Positions 1 through 6,868 of a DNA stretch of 15,476 bases are shown in pieces. The notes beneath the pieces were generated by a model. That model saw only the letters and a program-made list of their open reading frames with translations. It ran no database searches and was not told the origin of the DNA. Each line of letters opens with the position of its first letter. Within the stretch, counting starts at the first letter, position 1. Source of the DNA: an uncultured Prevotella sp. (GTDB lineage: Bacteria; Bacteroidota; Bacteroidia; Bacteroidales; Bacteroidaceae); contig URDV01000021.1 in NCBI GenBank assembly GCA_900546605.1, forward strand, positions 1 to 15,476, given 5' to 3'. The position numbers and the translations under genes were made by a program.

Positions 1-22
1 CTTGTTAACCTGTCAACTTGTT

Positions 23-56
23 AACCCGTTAACCTGAAATTCCGCCAACGGGTTTT
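23..56 (+). terminator. Terminator-like hairpin at left edge
   Basis: AACCCGTT (23-30) and AACGGGTT (47-54) form a perfect 8-bp stem around a 16-nt loop, followed by only a short T run. It is preceded by an imperfect 16-bp tandem repeat beginning CTTGTTAACC. It would end a gene lying left of the window. The weak T tract makes this uncertain. Confidence 0.35.
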
Positions 57-104
57 ATATATGTCACACAACTACTTGCAAATGCATGATTTCTTTGAAC
101 AAAG

Positions 105-136
105 TTTGGTTCAAAACATATTATATCGTATTTTTG
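105..136 (+). promoter_or_regulatory. Bacteroidetes-type promoter for the DUF554 gene
   Basis: TTTG at 105-108 and TATTTTTG at 129-136 match the -33 and -7 (TAnnTTTG) consensus of the Bacteroidetes primary sigma factor, spaced by 20 bp. Transcription would start near 142, leaving a leader of about 140 nt before the ATG at 284. That leader contains TGCAAGTG (150-157) and its complement CACTTGCA (218-225). The promoter is inferred from motif match only. Confidence 0.55.
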
Positions 137-283
137 TAGAGGACTACGATGCAAGTGTTTGCTTAGACTTCCATAAATAACACAAAAATTTGACTACTAT
201 TGGCTTGGCTTAAAATTCACTTGCACTCGATATGTTTTATATTATAGTATACAATATAACACACTTAATAGAATAGAAAATAA

Positions 284-982
284 ATGTACGCCATCATTAT
301 CAATGCCATTGCCGTGATTGTAGGCAGTGCTATCGGTGCTTTGTTTAAACGTGGCATCAGCGAAAAGTATATCAATGTGCTAAACACGGCTATGGGACTT
401 TGTGCCATTGCTCTAGGCATGAACGTGGCCATTGACAATATGCAAAAGACACAATATCCTGTACTATTCATTTTTTGCTTATCATTAGGCGGATTGTTAG
501 GCACTATATTAAAGATGGATCAACGAATGGATCGTGCTACGCATCGCATTTCGACTACTAACCTAGCCGAAGGCATTACAACAAGCATTTTGCTTTGCTG
601 TGTGGGAACACTGGCCATGATGGGACCTGTAATGAGCGCACTTTACAACGATAACACCTACTTAATGACTGCAGCTACCCTAAACCTTGTAACGATGGTG
701 GTGATAGCCTCATCATACGGTTTTGGTGTGGCTATTACGTCAATTGCTGTGTTTGCGTGGATGTCGACCATTTATGGTATTGCTTTATTGTCACGTTCTT
801 TCATTTCAACTGAACTTATTGCTGAAGTTTCACTGGTAGGTGGCATACTGATTGCAGCCTCGGGATTAGGTGTGCTACACATTAAAGATTGTAAAACAAT
901 TAATCTGCTCCCGGCACTGCTCATGCCTATGATTTTTTTTGCAGCAAAAGCCTTATTGCAACATTTTGGGGTAATTGCGTAA
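284..982 (+). CDS. DUF554 family integral membrane protein
   Basis: A 232-residue, very hydrophobic protein with several membrane helices (roughly residues 3-21, 32-51, 58-76, 97-120, 130-150 and onward to the C terminus). The N-terminal glycine-rich helix followed by a basic turn (GSAIGALFKRG) and the second helix with MGLCAIALGMNVA resemble the DUF554/YqgA family, whose biochemical role is not established. Length is normal for the family (about 220-240). The ATG at 284 fits the start of TM1 directly; there is no signal peptide. It appears to be a single-gene unit, with 128 nt before the next gene. The family assignment is fairly sure; any transport function would be a guess. Confidence 0.8.
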   Translation: MYAIIINAIAVIVGSAIGALFKRGISEKYINVLNTAMGLCAIALGMNVAIDNMQKTQYPVLFIFCLSLGGLLGTILKMDQRMDRATHRISTTNLAEGITTSILLCCVGTLAMMGPVMSALYNDNTYLMTAATLNLVTMVVIASSYGFGVAITSIAVFAWMSTIYGIALLSRSFISTELIAEVSLVGGILIAASGLGVLHIKDCKTINLLPALLMPMIFFAAKALLQHFGVIA

Positions 983-1110
983 GGGCGTTCTAATAATTAT
1001 AATTAGGATTTTAAAATAGTAAAAAACCTATTTTTTGCCCCCGTAAATGAATCATAAACATGCCCCGGCACTGAGTAGTACTTTGAATCAAAAGTTTTAT
1101 ATATAATAAA

Positions 1111-2319
1111 ATGACACAAACGGTTACGCCGGTCCTCCTGCTCACCGGTTATTTAGGAAGTGGCAAGACAACTCTGCTCAATCGCATTCTTTCAAACAAA
1201 AAGGGTATTAAGTTTGCCGTTATTGTCAACGACATTGGCGAGGTGAACATTGATGCAAGCCTAATAGCTCAAGGTGGCATTGTGGGCGAAGGTGATGATA
1301 GCCTTGTTCCTTTGCAAAATGGTTGCATTTGCTGTACACTTAAAATGGACCTTGTGCAGCAACTGAGTGACATTGTGAGCGAACAACGCTTTGACTACAT
1401 TGTTATTGAGGCCAGTGGCATATGCGAACCTGCTCCTATTGCTCAAACCATTAGCGTGTATCCTCAAATGTATCCTAACTTGGCCACCAAGGGATTTGCT
1501 AAACTTGACGCTGTAGTTACGGTGGTTGATGCGCTACGCTTGCGCGATGAATTTAGCGAGGGACATGACCTTTATAAAGAGGACATGAAAGAGGATGACT
1601 TGGCAAGTTTGGTCATTCAGCAAGTGGAGTTCTGCAACATGATTTTGCTTAACAAGGCATCAGAAGTTGCACCCGATGAACTACAACGTATCAAAGCCAT
1701 TCTGCGCGAAATTCAGCCTAAAGCCGAAATCATTACTTGCGACTATTGTGATGTTGACCTTGATAAATTAGTGAACACGGGGCTATTTAATTTTGAAAAG
1801 GTAGCCACGTCTGCCAAATGGATTGAGGCCGTTGAGGGTGATGATGACGAAGAGGAAGAACACGAACACGAACATCATGACCACGAACATGGGCATTGCC
1901 ATTGCCACCACCATCATGGCTTAGAGAATGAAGAAGAGGGCGAAGCACTTGAATATGGCATCAGCACCTTTGTGTACAAGTGTCGCAAGCCTTTTGATAT
2001 GACTGAGTTTGACCAATTTGTAGCACGTCTTTGGCCTAAGAGCGTCATACGTTGCAAAGGATTGTGCTATTTTGCTACAGAACCTGACATGTGTTATGTG
2101 TTTGAACAAGCAGGCAAACAAGTCTCGCTCAGCCAAGCAGGTCAATGGTATGCAACAATGCCTGCTGATGAACTTGAACAGTTTAAACAGCAAAACCCTG
2201 CTGCATTTAAAGATTGGGACGATGAATATGGCGACCGCATGAACAAATTAGTGTTCATTGGTCAACATATGGATCGTGAAGCTATTGAAACGTTGCTCAA
2301 TGCTTGCATCAAGAAGTAA
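1111..2319 (+). CDS. COG0523/CobW-type GTP-binding metal chaperone
   Basis: A 402-residue G3E-family P-loop GTPase. Walker A is G13-T20 (GYLGSGKT). The COG0523 metal site CxCC is C72, C74, C75, and the Mg/switch element ND-GEVNID spans 40-48. EASG at 100-103 matches the family Walker B region. The guanine-specificity motif reads NKAS (181-184) rather than NKxD. Residues 241-269 are an acidic stretch followed by 12 His and 2 Cys in 19 residues, a likely metal-binding loop. The CobW C-terminal domain follows from about 281. Such proteins are known or proposed to deliver zinc or other metals to client enzymes; the His-rich loop favours zinc, but no Zur box was recognised upstream. Neighbouring genes do not point to a client. 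A cobalamin role (true CobW) is unlikely because no cobalamin genes are nearby. Confidence 0.85.
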   Translation: MTQTVTPVLLLTGYLGSGKTTLLNRILSNKKGIKFAVIVNDIGEVNIDASLIAQGGIVGEGDDSLVPLQNGCICCTLKMDLVQQLSDIVSEQRFDYIVIEASGICEPAPIAQTISVYPQMYPNLATKGFAKLDAVVTVVDALRLRDEFSEGHDLYKEDMKEDDLASLVIQQVEFCNMILLNKASEVAPDELQRIKAILREIQPKAEIITCDYCDVDLDKLVNTGLFNFEKVATSAKWIEAVEGDDDEEEEHEHEHHDHEHGHCHCHHHHGLENEEEGEALEYGISTFVYKCRKPFDMTEFDQFVARLWPKSVIRCKGLCYFATEPDMCYVFEQAGKQVSLSQAGQWYATMPADELEQFKQQNPAAFKDWDDEYGDRMNKLVFIGQHMDREAIETLLNACIKK

Positions 2320-2385
2320 AAAGCTACATTCTTATTACAGTTTTATTACATTCAGACATTTTTTTGTAAATATTCTGACGAAATG

Positions 2386-2416
2386 TTTGCAGAAAGTAAA
2401 AATAATATTACTTTTG
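2386..2416 (+). promoter_or_regulatory. Promoter of the aromatic amino acid operon
   Basis: TTTG at 2386-2389 and TACTTTTG at 2409-2416 are separated by 19 bp, a full match to the Bacteroidetes -33/-7 consensus. The expected start site near 2422 lies about 20 nt before the leader-peptide ATG (2445) and about 185 nt before pheA. This is the best promoter match in the window. Confidence 0.75.
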
Positions 2417-2444
2417 CCGATGTAAACAAAACATTAAAACGATC

Positions 2445-2537
2445 ATGAACATGCTGACTAACGCATTCTACTTTTACGGTTTTTATTTTTACTTTGCCGA
2501 ACAAGCAGAGCGGGATGTCGCATGCCAACATCAATAA
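2445..2537 (+). CDS. Phe/Tyr-rich leader peptide of the pheA attenuator
   Basis: A 30-codon ORF (ATG 2445, TAA 2535-2537) immediately downstream of the operon promoter. Residues 8-17 are FYFYGFYFYF: five Phe and four Tyr in ten positions, after which the composition becomes ordinary (AEQAERDVACQHQ). This is the hallmark of a leader peptide for ribosome-mediated attenuation, matched to the Phe/Tyr biosynthetic genes that follow. Codons 21-24 overlap the 5' arm of the antiterminator (2505-2516). Ribosome stalling on codons 8-17 for lack of charged Phe- or Tyr-tRNA would leave most or all of that arm free to pair. The peptide itself probably has no function. Translation is inferred; an alternative in-frame start is the ATG at 2451. 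Confidence 0.85.
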   Translation: MNMLTNAFYFYGFYFYFAEQAERDVACQHQ

Positions 2538-2568
2538 CTTGACACGAACAAAGGAATCCCGCTCCTGC
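2505..2568 (+). promoter_or_regulatory. Antiterminator stem of the pheA attenuator
   Basis: GCAGAGCGGGAT (2505-2516) pairs with ATCCCGCTCCTGC (2556-2568): 12 base pairs with one bulged C (2564). The 3' arm is the same sequence that forms the 5' arm of the downstream terminator, so the two structures exclude each other. When this one forms, transcription should read through into pheA. A small alternative hairpin, GATGT (2514-2518) with ACATC (2528-2532), overlaps the end of the 5' arm. Confidence 0.75.
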
Positions 2569-2588
2569 ATAAGGAAGCGGGATTTTTT
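2555..2588 (+). terminator. Attenuator terminator before pheA
   Basis: AATCCCGCT (2555-2563) pairs with AGCGGGATT (2576-2584), continued by CCT/AGG around the 5-nt loop GCATA with A2575 bulged. A T run ends at 2588, giving a typical intrinsic terminator 18 nt upstream of the pheA ATG. The arm AGCGGGAT (2576-2583) repeats 2509-2516 exactly, as expected for an antiterminator/terminator switch. Confidence 0.85.
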
Positions 2589-2606
2589 GTTACTCAACAA
2601 TAGTTT

Positions 2607-3437
2607 ATGAAGAAAATCGCTATACAAGGCATCAAGGGGTCATTTCACGACATTGCTGCCCACCAATATTTCCACAACGACGATGTAGAACTCATTTGCT
2701 GTGACACGTTTGAGGAGATATTTCAACAGATGCGTGATGACTACTCACGTCTGGGCATGATGGCCATTGAAAACACCATTGCTGGCTCGTTGCTTCACAA
2801 TTATGAATTGCTGCGCGAAAGTGGTATGACCATCATTGGCGAGCACAAACTCCACATTGAGCATAGCATTATGTGCTTGCCCGAGGACGATTGGGATACA
2901 CTCACCGAAGTGAATTCTCACCCTGTAGCCCTGATGCAATGCCGCGATTTCCTATCTAAACATCCAAAGCTTAAAGTGGTTGAGGCTGAAGATACCGCAG
3001 GGTCGGCCGAAATGATTAGTCGCAAACACTTGCGCGGGCACGCTGCTATATGCCATGCAGGGGCTGCCCCACTCTATGGCATGAAGGTTTTAGAACAAGG
3101 CATTGAGGATAATAAACACAACTACACTCGCTTCTTAGTGATGTGCGACCCTTGGTCGGCCGACAAAATGCGCGATTTGCATCGCACTAACAAAAGTAGT
3201 ATGGTGTTTACGCTACCACATGAAGAGGGCTCTCTCTCACAGGTGCTGAGTATTTTCTCTTTCTACAAAATCAACTTAACTAAAATACAATCATTGCCCA
3301 TCATTGGCCGCGAATGGGAATATATGTTCTACGTTGATGTAAGCTATGATGACTATGTACGCTACAGACAGAGCATTGATGCGGTAAGACCTCTGCTACG
3401 CGAACTCAAAGTTTTGGGTGAATACATGGGCAAGTAG
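2607..3437 (+). CDS. pheA: Prephenate dehydratase with ACT domain
   Basis: Converts prephenate to phenylpyruvate, the committed step to phenylalanine. The 276-residue protein has a dehydratase domain over about residues 1-180 and a C-terminal ACT domain over about 195-275. The catalytic TRF motif is T174-R175-F176. It has no chorismate mutase domain; that activity is supplied by the fusion protein two genes downstream. In the ACT domain the usual Phe-binding motif ESRP is replaced by QSLP (228-231), and the GALV region reads GSLS (208-211), so classical Phe feedback inhibition may be altered. It is the first gene of the aromatic cluster and lies directly behind the Phe/Tyr attenuator. The ATG at 2607 fits the family start (KIAIQGIKGSFH). 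Confidence 0.95.
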   Translation: MKKIAIQGIKGSFHDIAAHQYFHNDDVELICCDTFEEIFQQMRDDYSRLGMMAIENTIAGSLLHNYELLRESGMTIIGEHKLHIEHSIMCLPEDDWDTLTEVNSHPVALMQCRDFLSKHPKLKVVEAEDTAGSAEMISRKHLRGHAAICHAGAAPLYGMKVLEQGIEDNKHNYTRFLVMCDPWSADKMRDLHRTNKSSMVFTLPHEEGSLSQVLSIFSFYKINLTKIQSLPIIGREWEYMFYVDVSYDDYVRYRQSIDAVRPLLRELKVLGEYMGK

Positions 3438-3493
3438 CCCAAGCTCTTACACTACGATACTATTCAACTTATACCTATAATATATATATTCAC

Positions 3494-4672
3494 ATGGAAT
3501 GCACATTTCAACCTGCCGACCGACTAAGCAGCGTAAGCGAATACTACTTTTCAAGAAAGGGTAAAGAGGTAGCTCGCCTAAATGCTGAAGGCAAGGACAT
3601 TATATCATTAGCCATAGGTTCACCCGACATGCCCCCCTCGCCTGAAACTATTGAGACCTTATGCCGTGAAGCACAAAAGCCTACGACACATGGCTATCAG
3701 CCTACAACAGGTATACCTGAACTGCGCGAGGCTATGGCAGGATTTTATAAGCGATGGTTCAATGTTGAACTTGACCCAAAATGTGAAATTCAGCCACTTA
3801 TTGGTTCTAAAGAGGGTATTCTGCACACGACATTGGCCTTTGTTAATCCAGGAGAAAAGGTGTTAGTGCCTAACCCTGGCTATCCTACCTATACTTCATT
3901 ATCAAAAATTTTGGGTTGTACGATTGTTAACTACAACTTACGACCCGAAAATGGTTGGCAACCCGACTTTGACGAGTTGGAGCAAATGAACCTTGATCAT
4001 GTAAAACTCATGTGGGTTAATTACCCCAATATGCCCACAGGTGCTCCTGCCCGCCGCGAAACATATGAACGTTTGGTTGACTTTGCTCACCGACACAACA
4101 TTGTGGTAGTAAATGACAACCCCTATAGTTTTATTTTAGGCAAGGAACATTTGAGCATTCTGCAAGTGCCTGGTGCTAAAGACTGCTGCATAGAATTTAA
4201 CTCTATGAGTAAAAGTCATAATATGCCAGGATGGCGTGTGGGCATGCTTGCTACCAACGCCACCTTTGTTAGTTGGATACTGAAGGTGAAAAGTAACATT
4301 GACTCTGGCACATTCCGTGCCATGCAATTGGCAGCAGCGCAAGCCTATCAAAACTCTGACGAGTGGCACCATGAGGCCAATGTAAACGTTTACGCACGAC
4401 GCCGCAAACTGGCAGGACAGATTATGGATGCGCTACATTGCCAATATGATCCGTCGCAAGTTGGCATGTTCCTTTGGGGACGAATTCCCGATACTTATGC
4501 CGACGTTGAAGATTTAACCGAGAAAGTGCTACATGAAGCAAGAGTGTTTATCACACCTGGCTTTATATTCGGCTCAAATGGTAAACGCTACATTCGCATT
4601 TCTCTCTGCGCTAAGGAGGACAAATTAGCCGAAGCTCTTGAACGCATTCAAGCTGTTTTTAAAACTATATAA
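3494..4672 (+). CDS. PLP-dependent class I/II aminotransferase, probably aromatic
   Basis: A 392-residue fold-type I aminotransferase. The PLP Schiff-base lysine is K240 in SMSKSHNMPGWRVG. R248 is in place to bind the phosphate, D208 the pyridine nitrogen, Y211 the O3' hydroxyl, and R368 (YIRIS) the substrate carboxylate. The usual NNPTG motif reads NMPTG (179-183), so the Asn that normally contacts PLP is Met. Its place between pheA and the DAHP synthase suggests it transaminates phenylpyruvate and 4-hydroxyphenylpyruvate in the last step of Phe and Tyr synthesis. The substrate is inferred from context; sequence alone would also allow aspartate or LL-diaminopimelate aminotransferase. It lies 56 nt after pheA with no promoter or terminator seen between them. 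Confidence 0.88.
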   Translation: MECTFQPADRLSSVSEYYFSRKGKEVARLNAEGKDIISLAIGSPDMPPSPETIETLCREAQKPTTHGYQPTTGIPELREAMAGFYKRWFNVELDPKCEIQPLIGSKEGILHTTLAFVNPGEKVLVPNPGYPTYTSLSKILGCTIVNYNLRPENGWQPDFDELEQMNLDHVKLMWVNYPNMPTGAPARRETYERLVDFAHRHNIVVVNDNPYSFILGKEHLSILQVPGAKDCCIEFNSMSKSHNMPGWRVGMLATNATFVSWILKVKSNIDSGTFRAMQLAAAQAYQNSDEWHHEANVNVYARRRKLAGQIMDALHCQYDPSQVGMFLWGRIPDTYADVEDLTEKVLHEARVFITPGFIFGSNGKRYIRISLCAKEDKLAEALERIQAVFKTI

Positions 4673-4699
4673 ATGAACAATTAAACTTACTCTAAACAT

Positions 4700-5767
4700 A
4701 TGGAACTCAATCTTACCCCACTTCAACTGACTGAACACGACGACAAACGTCCTATTGTTATAGCAGGCCCATGCTCGGCCGAAACCGAAGAGCAAGTAAT
4801 GAACACTGCCTTGCAATTGGCTAAAAAAGGTGTAAAACTTTTCCGCGCTGGCATTTGGAAGCCACGTACTAAGCCAGGAGGCTTTGAAGGTGTTGGCGAA
4901 CCAGCCCTTGCATGGATGCAGGAGGTGCAAAAGGAAACGGGCATGAAGGTGTGTACCGAGGTTGCCACACATGCTCACGTTGAGGCATGCCTTAAAGCTG
5001 GTATTGACTTGCTATGGATTGGTGCACGTACGGTAGCTAACCCCTTTGCCATGCAAGAGATAGCCGACTCTCTCAAGGGAGTTGACATTCCCGTGTTGGT
5101 AAAAAATCCTGTTAACCCTGACCTTGAATTATGGATTGGTGGTTTGGAACGCATTAACCAAGCAGGCATTACACGCTTGGGCGTTATTCACCGTGGTTTC
5201 TCAACCTACGAAAAAAAGCTCTACCGCAACCTACCCATGTGGCACATTCCTATTGAATTGCGCCGTCGCTGCCCTGGCTTGCCTATCTTTGGCGACCCCA
5301 GCCACATTGGTGGTAAGCGCGAATTAGTGGCTCCACTTTGTCAGCAAGCCATGGACCTCGGTTTTGAGGGTTTGATTGTTGAAAGCCATTGCAACCCCGA
5401 TGCGGCATGGAGCGATGCCAGCCAACAAGTTACACCTGATGTGCTTGACTTCATTCTTGACAAGTTGGTAATTCGCAAGGTTACTGAAACTACCGAAAGC
5501 CTCAGCGCTTTACGCCATCAAATTGACGAAATTGATAATTCACTTATTGAACTCTTTGCTAAACGCATGCGCATTAGCCGCGAAATTGGTGAATACAAGC
5601 GCAAGCATGACATGACTGTGGTACAGACAAGTCGTTACACCGAAATTCTTGACAAGCGCGGTGCACAGGGGGTGCTTTGTGGCATGTCATCTGACTTTAT
5701 TAAAGATGTATTTGAAAGCATTCACGAAGAGAGTGTTCGTCAACAAATTGAAGTAATGAATCAATAA
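4700..5767 (+). CDS. Bifunctional DAHP synthase / chorismate mutase
   Basis: A 355-residue fusion. The N-terminal type I-beta DAHP synthase (about 1-260) condenses phosphoenolpyruvate and erythrose 4-phosphate, the first shikimate-pathway step. Visible motifs are GPCSAE (23-28, metal ligand C25), KPRT (54-57) and GDPSH (198-202). The C-terminal AroQ-type chorismate mutase (about 265-350) carries counterparts of the E. coli catalytic residues R11, R28, K39 and R51 at R272, R289, K300 and R312. This domain order is known from Bacteroidetes such as Prevotella nigrescens, where the mutase domain makes the synthase sensitive to prephenate. The fusion supplies the mutase activity missing from PheA and TyrA here. 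It starts 27 nt after the aminotransferase, so co-transcription is likely. Confidence 0.93.
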   Translation: MELNLTPLQLTEHDDKRPIVIAGPCSAETEEQVMNTALQLAKKGVKLFRAGIWKPRTKPGGFEGVGEPALAWMQEVQKETGMKVCTEVATHAHVEACLKAGIDLLWIGARTVANPFAMQEIADSLKGVDIPVLVKNPVNPDLELWIGGLERINQAGITRLGVIHRGFSTYEKKLYRNLPMWHIPIELRRRCPGLPIFGDPSHIGGKRELVAPLCQQAMDLGFEGLIVESHCNPDAAWSDASQQVTPDVLDFILDKLVIRKVTETTESLSALRHQIDEIDNSLIELFAKRMRISREIGEYKRKHDMTVVQTSRYTEILDKRGAQGVLCGMSSDFIKDVFESIHEESVRQQIEVMNQ

Positions 5768-5774
5768 AAAAGCA

Positions 5775-5938
5775 TGCCGCACTCGTAGTGGGATAATAAT
5801 GTATGAAATTTACATGTAATATTAAGGTGGGATAGGCCATTTTGAACAGCAATTGCATCGTCTATATAAACCATATTCCTAATACAAAACTTCACACATC
5901 ACATATGCCACGAGTGCGGCAAGCCTAACAAGCTTGCC
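5775..5938 (+). promoter_or_regulatory. Structured intergenic RNA between DAHP synthase and tyrA
   Basis: TGCCGCACTCGT (5775-5786) is perfectly complementary to ACGAGTGCGGCA (5910-5921), a 12-bp stem closing a 123-nt loop. GGCAAGC (5918-5924) and GCTTGCC (5932-5938) form a second, 7-bp hairpin that uses the last bases of the first stem's 3' arm, so the two compete. No T run follows and no TAnnTTTG box is present in the gap. The octamer GTGGGATA occurs twice inside (5788-5795, 5827-5834). It could be a second regulatory leader, an mRNA-processing or stability element, or a site controlling tyrA translation (ATG at 5959). It matches no riboswitch class I recognise. Confidence 0.5.
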
Positions 5939-5958
5939 AAATACCAACTCTTACAACA

Positions 5959-6732
5959 ATGAAAATACTGATTCTCGGTGCGGGTAAAATGGGGTCATTC
6001 TTTGTTGACCTACTCAGTTTTGACCACGAGACAGCCGTTTATGACATAGATGCCAAGCGTTTGCGCTTTATGTATAACACGCAACGCTTTACAACACTTG
6101 AAGAGATTGATGCCTTTCAGCCCGAAATGGTTATCAATGCCGTTACATTGAAGTACACGCTTGACGTGTTTAAATCGGTCATTCCACGTTTGCCACACGA
6201 CTGCATCATTAGCGACATAGCATCTGTAAAGACAGGACTGCGTGAATTTTATGCACAATGCGGCATGCGATATGTGAGCACCCACCCCATGTTTGGCCCT
6301 ACATTTGCCAACTTAGGTGCTCTTAGTAATGAAAATGCTATAATCATTACTGAGGGTGACTATATGGGTCGCCTTTTCTTTCGCGACCTTTACAACCACT
6401 TGGGGTTACACGTGTGTGAGTACACATTCGATGAGCATGATGAAACCGTAGCTTACTCACTCAGCATCCCCTTTGTTAGCACCTTTGTGTTTGCTGCAGT
6501 TATGAAGCATCAAGACGCCCCAGGTACTACCTTTAAGCGTCACATGCAAATTGCGCGCGGAGTGTTAGGTGAAGATGATACCTTGCTACGCGAAATTCTG
6601 TTCAATCCACGTACCAGCGGACAAGTTTCAAAAATTCGTGAAGAGTTGAAGGAACTCATCGGCATTATTGACAATAAAGATGAAGAGGCACTGAATGCTT
6701 ATCTTAAGAAAATACGTAACAACATTAAGTAA
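5959..6732 (+). CDS. tyrA: Prephenate dehydrogenase
   Basis: Oxidatively decarboxylates prephenate to 4-hydroxyphenylpyruvate for tyrosine synthesis. The 257-residue protein opens with a Rossmann dinucleotide motif GAGKMG (7-12), followed by an acidic residue (D29) at the end of beta-2 that suggests NAD preference. The family active-site motif is STHPMFGP (107-114), with H109 in the catalytic His position. No chorismate mutase or ACT domain is present, so it is a minimal single-domain form. It ends the aromatic cluster, but the 191-nt structured gap before it sets it apart from the tightly spaced genes upstream. Two hairpins follow the stop codon. Confidence 0.92.
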   Translation: MKILILGAGKMGSFFVDLLSFDHETAVYDIDAKRLRFMYNTQRFTTLEEIDAFQPEMVINAVTLKYTLDVFKSVIPRLPHDCIISDIASVKTGLREFYAQCGMRYVSTHPMFGPTFANLGALSNENAIIITEGDYMGRLFFRDLYNHLGLHVCEYTFDEHDETVAYSLSIPFVSTFVFAAVMKHQDAPGTTFKRHMQIARGVLGEDDTLLREILFNPRTSGQVSKIREELKELIGIIDNKDEEALNAYLKKIRNNIK

Positions 6733-6743
6733 TAAGTTATTGT

Positions 6744-6784
6744 AATAAGTAGGTGTTCAAAATCACTTTGAGCACCTACTTATT
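6744..6784 (+). repeat. Long hairpin after tyrA
   Basis: AATAAGTAGGTGTTCAAA (6744-6761) pairs over 18 positions with 6767-6784, with one G-U pair and a 5-nt loop. There is no proper T tract. It may protect the mRNA 3' end or help termination, or it may be a dispersed palindromic repeat, because 19 nt of its 5' half (6745-6763) recur exactly at 9166-9184. Confidence 0.6.
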
Positions 6785-6823
6785 CATCTGCATTACTTTC
6801 CTACTTACATTCTAAAAAAGATA

Positions 6824-6868
6824 CCGTTTGCCACAAGATTTTGCACCTTGTAGCAAACGGATTTTTTT
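6824..6868 (+). terminator. Terminator of the aromatic cluster, likely bidirectional
   Basis: CCGTTTGC (6824-6831) pairs with GCAAACGG (6853-6860), extended by ACAAG/CTTGT (6833-6837/6847-6851), and is followed on the plus strand by seven T (6862-6868). On the minus strand the same hairpin is followed by the complement of AAAAAA (6814-6819), so it can also end the permease transcript. The plus-strand T run overlaps the permease stop codon. Confidence 0.85.

Noticed and set aside
1021..1110. Promoter for the COG0523 gene at TATTTTTTG (1029-1037)
   Set aside because: The box has one extra base compared with TAnnTTTG and no TTTG lies 19-21 bp upstream; too weak to list.
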